64,000 nucleotides of DNA. Source: Paenibacillus pedocola. Its GTDB lineage: Bacteria; Bacillota; Bacilli; Paenibacillales; Paenibacillaceae. The position numbers were made by a program, and so were the translations under genes. Positions 16,910-25,223 of this stretch are shown in pieces. Under the pieces are notes generated by a model. The model saw nothing but the letters and a program-made list of their open reading frames with translations. It searched no databases and was not told where the DNA came from. Where the stretch lies: contig NZ_CP134223.1 of NCBI RefSeq assembly GCF_031599675.1, forward strand, positions 5,996,501 through 6,060,500. The letters are read 5' to 3'. The stretch's first letter is position 1. Each line of letters opens with the position of its first letter.

Positions 16910-18921
16910 CGTTTCCAACACCCTTCCGCAATCTGCCATACTAAGGCGGCGATAAGACCAATGATTAAGCCAAGTCCCAAGCCAAGCCCTCCGCGGATGA
17001 CTGAGATTAATGCCGGAGTATGAATATGGGCGAAAGTATCGACCATCGATAGCTGGCCAATCACCGCGACAATCATGATAAAGGCAGCGTTCCGGTACTT
17101 ATAGGCCATAAAGGCTCCCAGAATAAACAGCGGGTGGGCAAGCAGGAATTCCTTATTCCGAGGCCGCACGCCGACTGTATTCTCCAGGAAGGTACGGAAC
17201 GACATTTCAAGCGAGCTTACACTGCCGCCGTTGCCGGTACGGCTTAAGTAATACATTCCCATCACGCCAAGAACACCGGCTGCAATGACCCAGGCAAGCG
17301 TAATTGGGGTACGCAGGAGGTTGCCTGTTTTGTTAAACGCAAACTCTCCGCGATATAAGAGTACATAAAGCCCGGTCAGGGCAATTGGAGCCAAATGCAG
17401 CAGGCTGACGCCGCGGAACTGATTGAGCACCAGACTGTAGGTAATATTGTTTAGCAGTGCGATGACAAAAGGTACGGCACTCAGCGAGATAAGAGCAGTC
17501 TTTATATAAAGCACCAGACTATGCGCCAATCGGCGCCCCGGGCTCATAACCACATAAGTTAGTGTACTCTTCCGCAGCGGCGGGCCTTGTTCATTGATTT
17601 TGCGGACGGCCAGCACCGTTGCAACCGTTGGGGCACTGATCGCCACGGCAAGTGCCAGCGCCTGTTCAAAGAGCTCCGGCTTCAGCAGCATCAGCCCTGC
17701 GCTTCCAACCAGACCCAGTGCCCAAGCCGCAAGGGTGAGCAAAGGAATGAAGTAGGAGACAAGAAGGGCAACCATGGATACGGCGCCAATCACAGCTCCC
17801 AGCTTAAAGTAACGCTGATAAGAGGAATCGACAACTTCAAAAGCCGTAGCCTGACCCAGAGTAAAGCCGTTATCTTCGATTTTCTTCACTGCCCCATCCG
17901 GGCCGCTAAGGCTGGTTACCAGGTTGTCCAAGGTGTCGGTAACCTGAGCCTTGGAGGTATCCCGTGATGGAATGGTATTGAGATAGATCATCCGGATATT
18001 ACGGTCCTTAGTGGCCAGCGCAAAGCGGTCAGCGATTACTTCCGGAGATAGTCCGGAATCACCTTCGCTGAGAGAATACAGCCGGGTCACATTATAATCG
18101 AGCAGATAAGCCAGTCTATTAAATCCTTTTTGCTGTACTTTAATGTTCTCAATTGCAGCAATTCCCATTCCGCGTTCCTTAAGAAGATCTGCGAATGCAG
18201 AGAGGCTGCTTTCGGAAGCATCATCATTAAATCCCTTAACCGATTCCCCTTCAAAAAGAATCCGTTTAACTCCAAGCTCCTGATAACGATCCAGCAGCTT
18301 CGTAACAGCCTCCTGGTTGTATGTTAAAGAATCAACCAGTCGGGGCACAATATTAAAGCCTTTCTCATGCAGCATTTCCAGATTAAACGGGTCCGGCTGC
18401 AGCGGCTTCAGTGTTGCGTCCTCCAGCGGAGTTTTGATGATAAGCCCCTGCTGTCCGCGGAAGCTCCAGTTTTCAGTTGCGATATCAAGGCGATTGAAGG
18501 CTTCCTGTATGATCGGCGCGAGCACCGAACTATTCTCCGTGCTCGTAAAGAGGACGTATGTATAGTTCTCATTTTCCGGAATCACCGTGTCTGTCAAATT
18601 TGCAATGTCAGCCGCGCCCCATAACATCAGGCGGCGGGTTTTGCGGTAATCCTCAAGCGTACTCTCATAAATGGCCATACTCTGCACACCGGCATCCTTC
18701 AAGCGGTCAAGCTGCTCAGATATATAGTCCTTAGGATTTACGCGGTAGCTGGCTACCTCTACGAGATCACGATAATCAAATACAAATTCAACCGTCTTGG
18801 AAGACTTCTCCGTCTGCAGGCGGTCGTATACAACCGGGAGAGCGGCCAAAACACCAATCACCACGAGTATCCATAACCACTTGCGCGAAGCTATATTCCA
18901 TCGTTGCCATTTCTGCTGCAC
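16885..18921 (-). CDS. DUF5693 family polytopic membrane protein
   Basis: The 678-residue protein has an N-terminal membrane segment (residues 15-33) and an extracellular domain of about 330 residues (VEFVFDYRDLVEVASY, GVKRILFEGESVKGF). A C-terminal half with about nine hydrophobic helices ends in GLGLGLIIGLIAALVW. The GTG at 18921 has GAGGAGGT 7 nt upstream, which fixes the start. Proteins of this kind usually sit next to csaB in Paenibacillus, so a part in polymer pyruvylation, export or assembly is likely, but no activity is established that I know of. It overlaps csaB, showing coupled expression. Confidence 0.8.
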   Translation of the reverse strand: MQQKWQRWNIASRKWLWILVVIGVLAALPVVYDRLQTEKSSKTVEFVFDYRDLVEVASYRVNPKDYISEQLDRLKDAGVQSMAIYESTLEDYRKTRRLMLWGAADIANLTDTVIPENENYTYVLFTSTENSSVLAPIIQEAFNRLDIATENWSFRGQQGLIIKTPLEDATLKPLQPDPFNLEMLHEKGFNIVPRLVDSLTYNQEAVTKLLDRYQELGVKRILFEGESVKGFNDDASESSLSAFADLLKERGMGIAAIENIKVQQKGFNRLAYLLDYNVTRLYSLSEGDSGLSPEVIADRFALATKDRNIRMIYLNTIPSRDTSKAQVTDTLDNLVTSLSGPDGAVKKIEDNGFTLGQATAFEVVDSSYQRYFKLGAVIGAVSMVALLVSYFIPLLTLAAWALGLVGSAGLMLLKPELFEQALALAVAISAPTVATVLAVRKINEQGPPLRKSTLTYVVMSPGRRLAHSLVLYIKTALISLSAVPFVIALLNNITYSLVLNQFRGVSLLHLAPIALTGLYVLLYRGEFAFNKTGNLLRTPITLAWVIAAGVLGVMGMYYLSRTGNGGSVSSLEMSFRTFLENTVGVRPRNKEFLLAHPLFILGAFMAYKYRNAAFIMIVAVIGQLSMVDTFAHIHTPALISVIRGGLGLGLGLIIGLIAALVWQIAEGCWKRWSPLLRK

Positions 18922-19034
18922 CAAAAGTACCTCCTCTTTCACTTTAAAACCTCTAAACTCAAGCAGAAACGGACGTGCGTCCTGTGAGGAGCAGTATCCG
19001 TTTCTGTAGAAAACTTAATATCTTGTAGGATATA

Positions 19035-20753
19035 TTATTTCCCGTCCACGCGGGACATAACCTGTTGTGTCAGCGCAGCTACCTTGTCTTTTGCATTCTG
19101 GAGCGATTCACCGCGAACGGCAAAATACACTTTGATTTTCGGCTCTGTGCCGGATGGGCGCAGGCAGAACCAGGATCCGTCAGACAGCAGGTACTTCAGT
19201 ACATTTTCCTTCGGCAGGCCATTCAGGCCGAGTGAGTAATCAAGGACCTCGGTTACAGAGGCACCGGCAATTTCCTGTGGCGGGCTAGTGCGCCAGTCAT
19301 TCATAATTTCTTGAATTTGCGCTACACCGTCTTTGCCCTTGAGTGTGCGGGACTCCAGGCTTTCCAGGAAGTAGCCAAACTGCTCATATAGCTCTTGAAG
19401 GACATCATACAGCGTCTTGCCCTGCGCCTTGTAATAGGCACCCGCTTCCGCAATGAGCATGGAGGCAAGCACGGCATCCTTGTCGCGGGCATAGTTGCCG
19501 GCAAGATAACCGTAGCTCTCTTCATATCCAAAGAGGTACGTATACTCCCCGGACTGCTCGAATTGGGTCATTTTCTCCCCGATATATTTGAATCCGGTCA
19601 GTGTATTAAATACAGTAGCGCCATAATGGGAAGCTACGGCTGCCCCCATTTCGCTGGTAACAATGGTCTTAACCACTGCACCGTTGTTTGGCAGCTTACC
19701 TTGTTCCTGTAGACGGCTCAGATAGTAATGGATCATCAGTGCACCGGACTGGTTACCGGACAAAACCACGAATTTACCTTCATTGTCGCGCACAACTGCT
19801 CCCATACGGTCAGCGTCCGGATCGGTACCGATCAGCAGATCAGCGCCCAGCTCCTCACCCAGCTTAATCGCAAGGGTGAACGCTTCGCGTTCTTCTGGAT
19901 TCGGAGACTTCACGGTAGAAAACTCAGAATCCGGCTGCTCCTGCTCCGGTACAACATGAACCTCGGTAAATCCGATCTTCTTCAAAACGCTGCGGACCGG
20001 CAGATTCCCTGTTCCATGCAGCGGAGTGTAGACAATTTTGAAATCACGGCCAAGCGTAGAAGTGATTTGCTCACGGGCAACACTGACAGCCGCCACCGTA
20101 TCTGTGAAGGCCTCATCCTCCTGCTCTCCCAGCCAATGCAGCAAGCCTTGGCTCTCGGCTTCTTCACGGGAAATACGTTTTACACCATTGAAGGAATCAA
20201 CCTCCAATATGTAGGAAATCACCTTTTCCGCTTCATGCGGAACCAGCTGTCCGCCTTCGGAATTGTACACTTTATAGCCGTTGTACTCCGGAGGGTTATG
20301 GCTGGCTGTAATCACTACGCCCCCAGTAGCCTTCAAATGGCGTACAGTGAAGCTCAGCTGTGGTGTGGACCGCAGCGAAGGGAACAGATGCGCTTCAATA
20401 CCGTTACCAGCCAGTACGAGTGCAGCCTCCAAAGTGAATTCCGGGGAGAAACGGCGGGAATCATGAGCGATTACGACGGAAGGTCTGCCTTCCCCGGTAT
20501 GCTGTTCCAGAATATAATTAGCGAACCCTTGAGTAGCTCTGCCTACAGTGTAACGGTTAATCCGGTTGCTGCCGGCACCAATCACACCGCGCAAACCGCC
20601 TGTACCAAATTCCAAATCCCTGTAGAAGCGCTCTTCCAGCTCTTGCGGCTCATTCACAAGAAGGTTCAGTTCTGCCTTGGTGTTCTCGTCCACAGAAGGG
20701 TCCTGCAGCCAGCGTGATAAAGTTTCTTCGGCTTTCGGGCTTAATTGAGTCAT
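19035..20753 (-). CDS. pgcA: Phospho-sugar mutase (alpha-phosphoglucomutase/phosphomannomutase)
   Basis: It interconverts glucose-6-phosphate and glucose-1-phosphate (and often the mannose forms), feeding UDP-glucose and cell-wall sugar synthesis. The 572-residue protein has the four family motifs: the phosphoserine loop VVITASHNPPEYNGYK, the metal loop GTDPDADRMG, the sugar loop (GYEESYGYL) and the phosphate-binding RPSGTEPKIKVYF near the C-terminus. AAGGAGAG lies before the ATG at 20753. Its length fits the long PgcA/PGM2 group rather than GlmM. It lies just upstream of the DUF5693-csaB group on the same strand. Confidence 0.94.
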   Translation of the reverse strand: MTQLSPKAEETLSRWLQDPSVDENTKAELNLLVNEPQELEERFYRDLEFGTGGLRGVIGAGSNRINRYTVGRATQGFANYILEQHTGEGRPSVVIAHDSRRFSPEFTLEAALVLAGNGIEAHLFPSLRSTPQLSFTVRHLKATGGVVITASHNPPEYNGYKVYNSEGGQLVPHEAEKVISYILEVDSFNGVKRISREEAESQGLLHWLGEQEDEAFTDTVAAVSVAREQITSTLGRDFKIVYTPLHGTGNLPVRSVLKKIGFTEVHVVPEQEQPDSEFSTVKSPNPEEREAFTLAIKLGEELGADLLIGTDPDADRMGAVVRDNEGKFVVLSGNQSGALMIHYYLSRLQEQGKLPNNGAVVKTIVTSEMGAAVASHYGATVFNTLTGFKYIGEKMTQFEQSGEYTYLFGYEESYGYLAGNYARDKDAVLASMLIAEAGAYYKAQGKTLYDVLQELYEQFGYFLESLESRTLKGKDGVAQIQEIMNDWRTSPPQEIAGASVTEVLDYSLGLNGLPKENVLKYLLSDGSWFCLRPSGTEPKIKVYFAVRGESLQNAKDKVAALTQQVMSRVDGK

Positions 20754-20800
20754 ATGAATCTCTCCTTCTCCATCTATGATATATGATTTTATAACAGGTA

Positions 20801-21223
20801 CTAGCTTAGTGCGAACATAATTTCTCCGGAAGCCACGATCTTGCCGTCCACTTTGGCAGTAGCTTGGCCTTTTCCGATGCTGCCTTTAAGTCTGGTGATC
20901 TCCACTTCCAGCGTAAGCGTATCGCCCGGTACTACCTGACCACGGAAACGGAATCCGTCCAGACCTGCCAGAAAACCAATCTTCCCGCGGTTGGCTTCAA
21001 CTCCCAGAATGGCCACAGCACCTACCTGAGCCAGCGCTTCTGTGATCAGCACACCCGGCATAACCGGATATCCCGGAAAATGGCCGGCGAAGAATGGTTC
21101 ATTCACCGTCACATTCTTGATGCCTACTGCCCGTTTGCCCATTTCTATTTCGATAATTTTGTCCACCAGCAGAAATGGAGGCCGGTGGGGGATTATTTCT
21201 TGAATTTCATTGATATTAAGCAT
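20801..21223 (-). CDS. fabZ: 3-hydroxyacyl-[acyl-carrier-protein] dehydratase
   Basis: It dehydrates 3-hydroxyacyl-ACP to trans-2-enoyl-ACP in type II fatty acid elongation. The 140-residue protein starts at ATG 21223 with AAAGGAG upstream (MLNINEIQEIIPHRPPF). A longer reading from 21265 has no ribosome site. The catalytic His is in GHFPGYPVMPGV and the catalytic Glu in LITEALAQVGA, in the hot-dog fold. The gene follows flhO-flhP as in Bacillus subtilis. It appears to have its own promoter and a leader of about 250 nt containing a strong hairpin. Confidence 0.96.
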   Translation of the reverse strand: MLNINEIQEIIPHRPPFLLVDKIIEIEMGKRAVGIKNVTVNEPFFAGHFPGYPVMPGVLITEALAQVGAVAILGVEANRGKIGFLAGLDGFRFRGQVVPGDTLTLEVEITRLKGSIGKGQATAKVDGKIVASGEIMFALS

Positions 21224-21376
21224 GTTGGCAAAGCTCCTTTCGGATATAACCGCGTGTTCAAACAATCACTGCTACTGGACTCAGCATTATTCTTTGCTAA
21301 AGGCTGCATAAATATGGACTGCTTCGGAAAAAACTATAATTATCCTTCACGACCTGCAGCAGTGGAGGTTGAGATA

Positions 21377-21425
21377 AGGGGCTTTCTCCGCCGCACGCGG
21401 CAGCATGGCGGAGAGGGCCCTTTTT
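21377..21425 (+). terminator. Terminator-like hairpin in the fabZ upstream region (reads on the plus strand)
   Basis: GGG-TCTCCGCC pairs with GGCGGAGA-CCC across a GC-rich loop and is followed by TTTTT on the plus strand. No plus-strand gene precedes it, so it may end an antisense or small RNA, or simply structure the fabZ leader. A minus-strand TATAAT at 21473-21478, with only a poor -35, lies upstream and could start the fabZ transcript. Confidence 0.45.
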
Positions 21426-21491
21426 GGACTTATCAGAAAGTAAATATCCGGGCGCCCCCTTAGTCCCCAATCATTATACATTTTCCAGTAT

Positions 21492-21525
21492 AAAAAAGAA
21501 AACTCCCCTGTACAACAAGGGAGTT
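21492..21525 (-). terminator. Terminator after the EpuA-type gene
   Basis: AACTCCC and GGGAGTT form a stem around an 11-base loop, followed by TTCTTTTTT on the minus strand. It is 20 bp downstream of the 76-residue gene. Confidence 0.85.
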
Positions 21526-21541
21526 CTAAAAACGCTCTAAA

Positions 21542-21772
21542 TTAAGGTGCGAACACCAGATCATATACATGCTTCCATGTGCTCCACTGTAGCACATCGC
21601 TGAATTCTCTTTTGCCCAGGATGACATATCCGGCAACTAACCCTCCTGCAAGTGCAGCTATCAGCAGCAGAGGAATCAGAAACCACTGAATGATCGTCCA
21701 TTTGGATACACCGCGCCGTTTCACCGGCTGCTGGGTTTCCTCTTCGGGCTTATGTTTACTCTGAACACTCAT
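21542..21772 (-). CDS. EpuA-type small membrane protein (family often mis-named RNA polymerase subunit beta)
   Basis: The 76-residue protein has a basic hydrophilic N-terminus, one membrane helix (IIQWFLIPLLLIAALAGGLV, residues 28-50) and a short conserved tail (DVLQWSTWKHVYDLVF) typical of the EpuA family. The family is commonly labelled 'DNA-directed RNA polymerase subunit beta' in databases, but a single-pass protein of this size cannot be the polymerase subunit. It is located 8 bp after flhP and before a terminator, so it ends the mbl-flhO-flhP transcription group. The function is unknown; an envelope role is inferred from position. Confidence 0.8.
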   Translation of the reverse strand: MSVQSKHKPEEETQQPVKRRGVSKWTIIQWFLIPLLLIAALAGGLVAGYVILGKREFSDVLQWSTWKHVYDLVFAP

Positions 21773-21780
21773 TCCTTCAC

Positions 21781-22602
21781 CTACCCGCGCATATTATTGG
21801 CCAGGCCAATCATCTGGTCACTGGAAGAAAGCGCCCGGGCGGCAAGCTGATAGGTACGCTGAATCTGCATCATTTCTGTCATTTCCTTGCTGAGATCCAC
21901 ATTGGACTGCTCCAGATAACCGGAACGCACGCCCACTGCCGAAGCTTCACCCGGTTCTCTTTGAAGAAAAGCCTGATCCGCCGTAACCCCTTCAGGAAGC
22001 ACATAGAAATTCCCATCCACAGCCTGCAGCGCAGTCTTGCTCAGCGGCTCCACAATCATGATTGTGCCCGCTAGCTGTACAGGATCATTCTCACCCCTCT
22101 TGGTAAGTACCCGGCCCTTCTCATCAATCGCAGCACTTACATTGGCAGGTACAGTAAGCGGATTGCCTTCTGTATTCAAAACCGGATTCCCCGCATTGTC
22201 CACCAGCATCATACGTTTAGCGTCAGCCGGATCAGGAGTAAAGTGAAAATCACCTTGGCGCGTAAAGGCAGTGCCCCCGTTGACCTGAACCCCAAACAAT
22301 CCATTCCCCTGCAGCGCCAGGTCTGTCGGATTACCGGTCTCCTGCATCGTGCCTTCTTCCCAGTTGCTTGTTACCGTAGCCACACGGACACCAAAACCGA
22401 TATTAAAGCCGAGCGGCGTACTGCGGCCAGGCTGATCGTATTCCTTGGACTGCTGCTGAACACGGGTCAGCACATCCTCAAAGGAGCCTTCCTTGCTCTT
22501 GTAACCATTCGTGTTCATATTGGCAATATTATCTGCAATGATATCGAGCCGTGCCTGAAGACTGGACATCGAGACGGCTGCACCGATTGTTGAATTGTTC
22601 AC
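21781..22602 (-). CDS. flhP: Flagellar hook-basal body (distal rod/FlgG-like) protein
   Basis: FlhP is one of the paired FlgG/FlgF-like rod proteins found beside mbl in Bacillus. The 273-residue product begins with the rod-family N-terminus (SMSSLQARLDIIADNIANMN). It has the internal GNPTDLALQGNGLFGV and the C-terminal amphipathic motif VDLSKEMTEMMQIQRTYQLA that packs in the axial coiled coil. It is exported through the flagellar apparatus without a cleaved signal. The GTG at 22602 has TGGGAGG upstream. It lies 43 bp after flhO in the same direction. Which of the pair is proximal in the rod is not decided by sequence alone. Confidence 0.92.
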   Translation of the reverse strand: MNNSTIGAAVSMSSLQARLDIIADNIANMNTNGYKSKEGSFEDVLTRVQQQSKEYDQPGRSTPLGFNIGFGVRVATVTSNWEEGTMQETGNPTDLALQGNGLFGVQVNGGTAFTRQGDFHFTPDPADAKRMMLVDNAGNPVLNTEGNPLTVPANVSAAIDEKGRVLTKRGENDPVQLAGTIMIVEPLSKTALQAVDGNFYVLPEGVTADQAFLQREPGEASAVGVRSGYLEQSNVDLSKEMTEMMQIQRTYQLAARALSSSDQMIGLANNMRG

Positions 22603-22645
22603 AGATCAAACCTCCCAAAAGCTTAATAAGCAATGCTACTGCGGC

Positions 22646-23521
22646 CTATACTCTGCCCACTTCATTCACAGTCTTCTGCAGGCTGGTGTCATAGAATTGG
22701 ATGACCTTCTGGTTGGCCTCATAAGCCCGGTAGGCAGCGTTCAAATCAACCGTTACCTGGGTAGCATCGACGTTGGAGCCTTCCAGATAACCCTGGCGCA
22801 CCTGCAGATTATCACCGGCATCTGCATACCGGATTTCAGCAGCATCTGCATCATCGGCATGGAAAACACCATTCCCGTCACGCACCAGCTCCTGCGGTTT
22901 GGTGATTACACTGATGCCAAGCTTCGTTCCGGAAGGAAGACCTGTAGCCGGATCCAGCAGATTACCCTGCCCGTCCACTTTAAGATTATCCTGCGGCTCT
23001 GTCAATACCAGCGGGTTGCCGGCAGCGTCCAGTACCTTGAACCCTCCAGAGCTTAATACTTCTCCCGCTGCATTTACAGTGAAGCTGCCGTTTCTTGTAT
23101 ATAAATTGTTGCCTTCATTATCTTGAACAGTAAAGAACGCCTGAGGCCGGTAAATAACCTCACCGTCGGCATTTACATATTTACCCGAGCCGTCAAAAAC
23201 AATATTCTCTCCGGTCGCGGGATCTTGCACCAGCAAGTCGGTGGATAACGCAAAATCATAGGGCTTGCCGCTTTCAATCAGGTCGCCCTGCAAATATTGG
23301 GAAATCGACTGCTCGGCAAATACCCCCGTATTGAGGCGGCCGACCTGCTTTGTAGTGCCTCCGCTCATCGCTGAGATCAATACATCAGGAAAAGCGTGGC
23401 TGACGCTGTCGACCTGCTTGTACCCCGTTGTATTCATATTGGCAATGTTCTGCGTCGCCGTGTCATGTCTACGCTGCTGCGTAACCATACCGGCAGCGGC
23501 CGTATATAATCCTCTAATCAT
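22646..23521 (-). CDS. flhO: Flagellar hook-basal body (rod, FlgG/FlgF-like) protein
   Basis: The 291-residue axial protein has the characteristic N-terminus (MIRGLYTAAAGMVTQQRRHD, NIANMNTTGYKQ), a central GKPYDFALSTDLLVQ segment corresponding to the D1 region, and the C-terminal helix motif NVDATQVTVDLNAAYRAYEA. It should assemble with FlhP into the flagellar rod. The ATG at 23521 lies 49 bp after mbl. The order mbl-flhO-flhP matches Bacillus subtilis, supporting the symbol. Confidence 0.93.
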   Translation of the reverse strand: MIRGLYTAAAGMVTQQRRHDTATQNIANMNTTGYKQVDSVSHAFPDVLISAMSGGTTKQVGRLNTGVFAEQSISQYLQGDLIESGKPYDFALSTDLLVQDPATGENIVFDGSGKYVNADGEVIYRPQAFFTVQDNEGNNLYTRNGSFTVNAAGEVLSSGGFKVLDAAGNPLVLTEPQDNLKVDGQGNLLDPATGLPSGTKLGISVITKPQELVRDGNGVFHADDADAAEIRYADAGDNLQVRQGYLEGSNVDATQVTVDLNAAYRAYEANQKVIQFYDTSLQKTVNEVGRV

Positions 23522-23570
23522 GAGGGCAATTCCCCTTCCTGAATCTGCTGTTATCCCTTATATCGGCAGC

Positions 23571-24569
23571 TTAGAACTTTTTCTTAACGACCTTGTCCAA
23601 ATGATCCAGCATAATCCCGGTTCCCTTGACCACGCAATGCATCGGATCTTCCGCCACCCAGACCGGAACATGCAGCTGTTCAGAGAGCAGCTCGTCCAGC
23701 CCGTTAAGCAGCGCGCCGCCTCCCGTCAGAACGACTCCCCGGTCAATAATATCTGCCGACAGCTCCGGCGGTGTACGCTCCAATACCGATTTGGCCGCAG
23801 CCACAATCATCGAAACCGGGTCCCACAGCGCTTCCTTCACCTCGCCGGACGAAATTGTGAGCGTCTGGGGAAGTCCGCTTACCATATCCCGTCCTCTGAT
23901 ATCCATCTCAGCCTTCATGCCGCCGGGGCGGACCGAGCCGATGGAAACCTTGATATCCTCCGCCGTACGTTCACCGATTAACAGTTTGTACTTCTGCTTG
24001 ATATATTTTAAAATGGCCTCGTCGAACTTGTCCCCTGCGACTTTAATCGAGGAGGCGGTAACGACGTCGCCCATGGACAGGACAGCTACATCCGTCGTTC
24101 CGCCGCCGATATCGACGACCATATTTCCGCTTGGTTGATAAATATCCATACCCGCTCCGATAGCAGCGGCTTTAGGTTCTTCCTCCAGATAAACATCCTT
24201 GGCCCCGCTGCGTTCGGCTGCTTCCCGGATTGATTTCTGTTCAACTGATGTTATGTTCGTGGGGGCGCAGATCAATATGCGGGGCTTGGAGTACCAGGTA
24301 CGTCCGCCAACGCGGTCGATGAAATACTTCAGCATCATTTCCGTTATGGCAAAATCAGCAATGACTCCGTCCCGGAGAGGACGAATGGTAGTAATATTGC
24401 CAGGTGTACGTCCAACCATGCGACGTGCCTGTTCCCCAACCGCAAGGACCCGCTTCGTATCACTTTCAAGTGTGACCACGGAGGGTTCATCCAGAACGAC
24501 TCCCCTCCCTTTGACATGAATGAGCACATTGGCAGTGCCGAGATCGATTCCGATATCCTTGCTAAGCAT
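23571..24569 (-). CDS. mbl: MreB-like actin, cell-shape protein
   Basis: This bacterial actin forms membrane-associated filaments that guide lateral wall synthesis. The 332-residue product has the actin-family phosphate loops GIDLGTANVLIHVKG and MVVDIGGGTTDVAVLS, the adenosine motif VVLTGGGALLNGLDE and the sequence VYLEEEPKAAAIGAG. The ATG at 24569 has GGGGG upstream. Its position between spoIIID and flhO is the same as in Bacillus subtilis, which distinguishes it from mreB and mreBH. I see no well-formed promoter in the 128-bp gap, but TATACT-like sequences occur there. Confidence 0.96.
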   Translation of the reverse strand: MLSKDIGIDLGTANVLIHVKGRGVVLDEPSVVTLESDTKRVLAVGEQARRMVGRTPGNITTIRPLRDGVIADFAITEMMLKYFIDRVGGRTWYSKPRILICAPTNITSVEQKSIREAAERSGAKDVYLEEEPKAAAIGAGMDIYQPSGNMVVDIGGGTTDVAVLSMGDVVTASSIKVAGDKFDEAILKYIKQKYKLLIGERTAEDIKVSIGSVRPGGMKAEMDIRGRDMVSGLPQTLTISSGEVKEALWDPVSMIVAAAKSVLERTPPELSADIIDRGVVLTGGGALLNGLDELLSEQLHVPVWVAEDPMHCVVKGTGIMLDHLDKVVKKKF

Positions 24570-24697
24570 AATGAAAGAGCCCCCAAAGTGTTATTTTAAA
24601 TGAGAATAGTTAGTTAGTACCAAATTTAAAAATACCATACTTTAGGGGAAGTATACAATGCGATAAAACTGAATAATAGCTTAAAAATCCAAAAATA

Positions 24698-24985
24698 TCA
24701 TGGCTTTGAGGCTACAGCAACCTCGCGTTTTTTACCGGTCGTTTTTTTATACTTGATTTTTGTCGCTTCTCCCCCCCGAAGATGACGAATCGATTTGTGA
24801 TATTCGAGAATGTGCTTCACCTGATCCGCTAAATCCGGATTAATTTCCGGCAAACGTTCGGTTAGATCTTTATGCACCGTGCTCTTTGATACGCCAAATT
24901 CCTTGGCTATGGTCCGGACCGTATGCCTGGTTTCCACGATGCAGCGTCCGATTTTGATCGTCCGTTCCTTGATGTAATCGTGCAC
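24698..24985 (-). CDS. spoIIID: Sporulation transcription factor SpoIIID
   Basis: This mother-cell DNA-binding protein activates or represses sigma-E and sigma-K regulon genes. The 95-residue product has a helix-turn-helix (HTVRTIAKEFGVSKSTVHKD) and a basic C-terminus (KIKYKKTTGKKRE), the two DNA-contacting elements of the family. The GTG at 24985 (VHDYIKERT) has GGAGG 7 nt upstream; an upstream extension of five residues is rejected. A candidate sigma-E promoter lies just upstream, as expected. It sits between spoIIQ and mbl as in Bacillus subtilis. Confidence 0.97.
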   Translation of the reverse strand: MHDYIKERTIKIGRCIVETRHTVRTIAKEFGVSKSTVHKDLTERLPEINPDLADQVKHILEYHKSIRHLRGGEATKIKYKKTTGKKREVAVASKP

Positions 24986-25018
24986 GCTCCCGCCTCCCAA
25001 CTGTGGATAGTTTGGTAC

Positions 25019-25047
25019 ATTATATGAGGGGCGGGCCTATATATTCG
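25019..25047 (-). promoter_or_regulatory. Candidate sigma-E promoter of spoIIID
   Basis: On the minus strand CGAATAT (25041-25047), a 14-bp spacer and CATATAAT (25019-25026) fit the sigma-E pattern. The -10 differs from CATACAAT at one base. spoIIID is known to be sigma-E dependent in Bacillus. Confidence 0.65.
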
Positions 25048-25182
25048 CGCTTTCAGGACGTGACAAGCCCGGGAAGGCTCATTTTATTTCATGGACAACC
25101 GTAAAGAGCCCAGATTTCGCGGAATGGGACTAAAGATGTGTTTATAGAAATAAGCTTAGAGTTACGCCTCAGAGGAGCGCAC

Positions 25183-25210
25183 AAAAAAAACAGGGGGCCT
25201 GCGCCCCCTG
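25183..25210 (-). terminator. Terminator of spoIIQ
   Basis: CAGGGGGC and GCCCCCTG form a perfect 8-bp stem with a four-base loop, followed by eight Ts on the minus strand. Confidence 0.93.
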
Positions 25211-25223
25211 AGTAAAAATGCAT

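Noticed and set aside
21542..21772. RNA polymerase beta subunit
   Set aside because: The family label used in databases suggests this, but the product is a 76-residue single-pass membrane protein.
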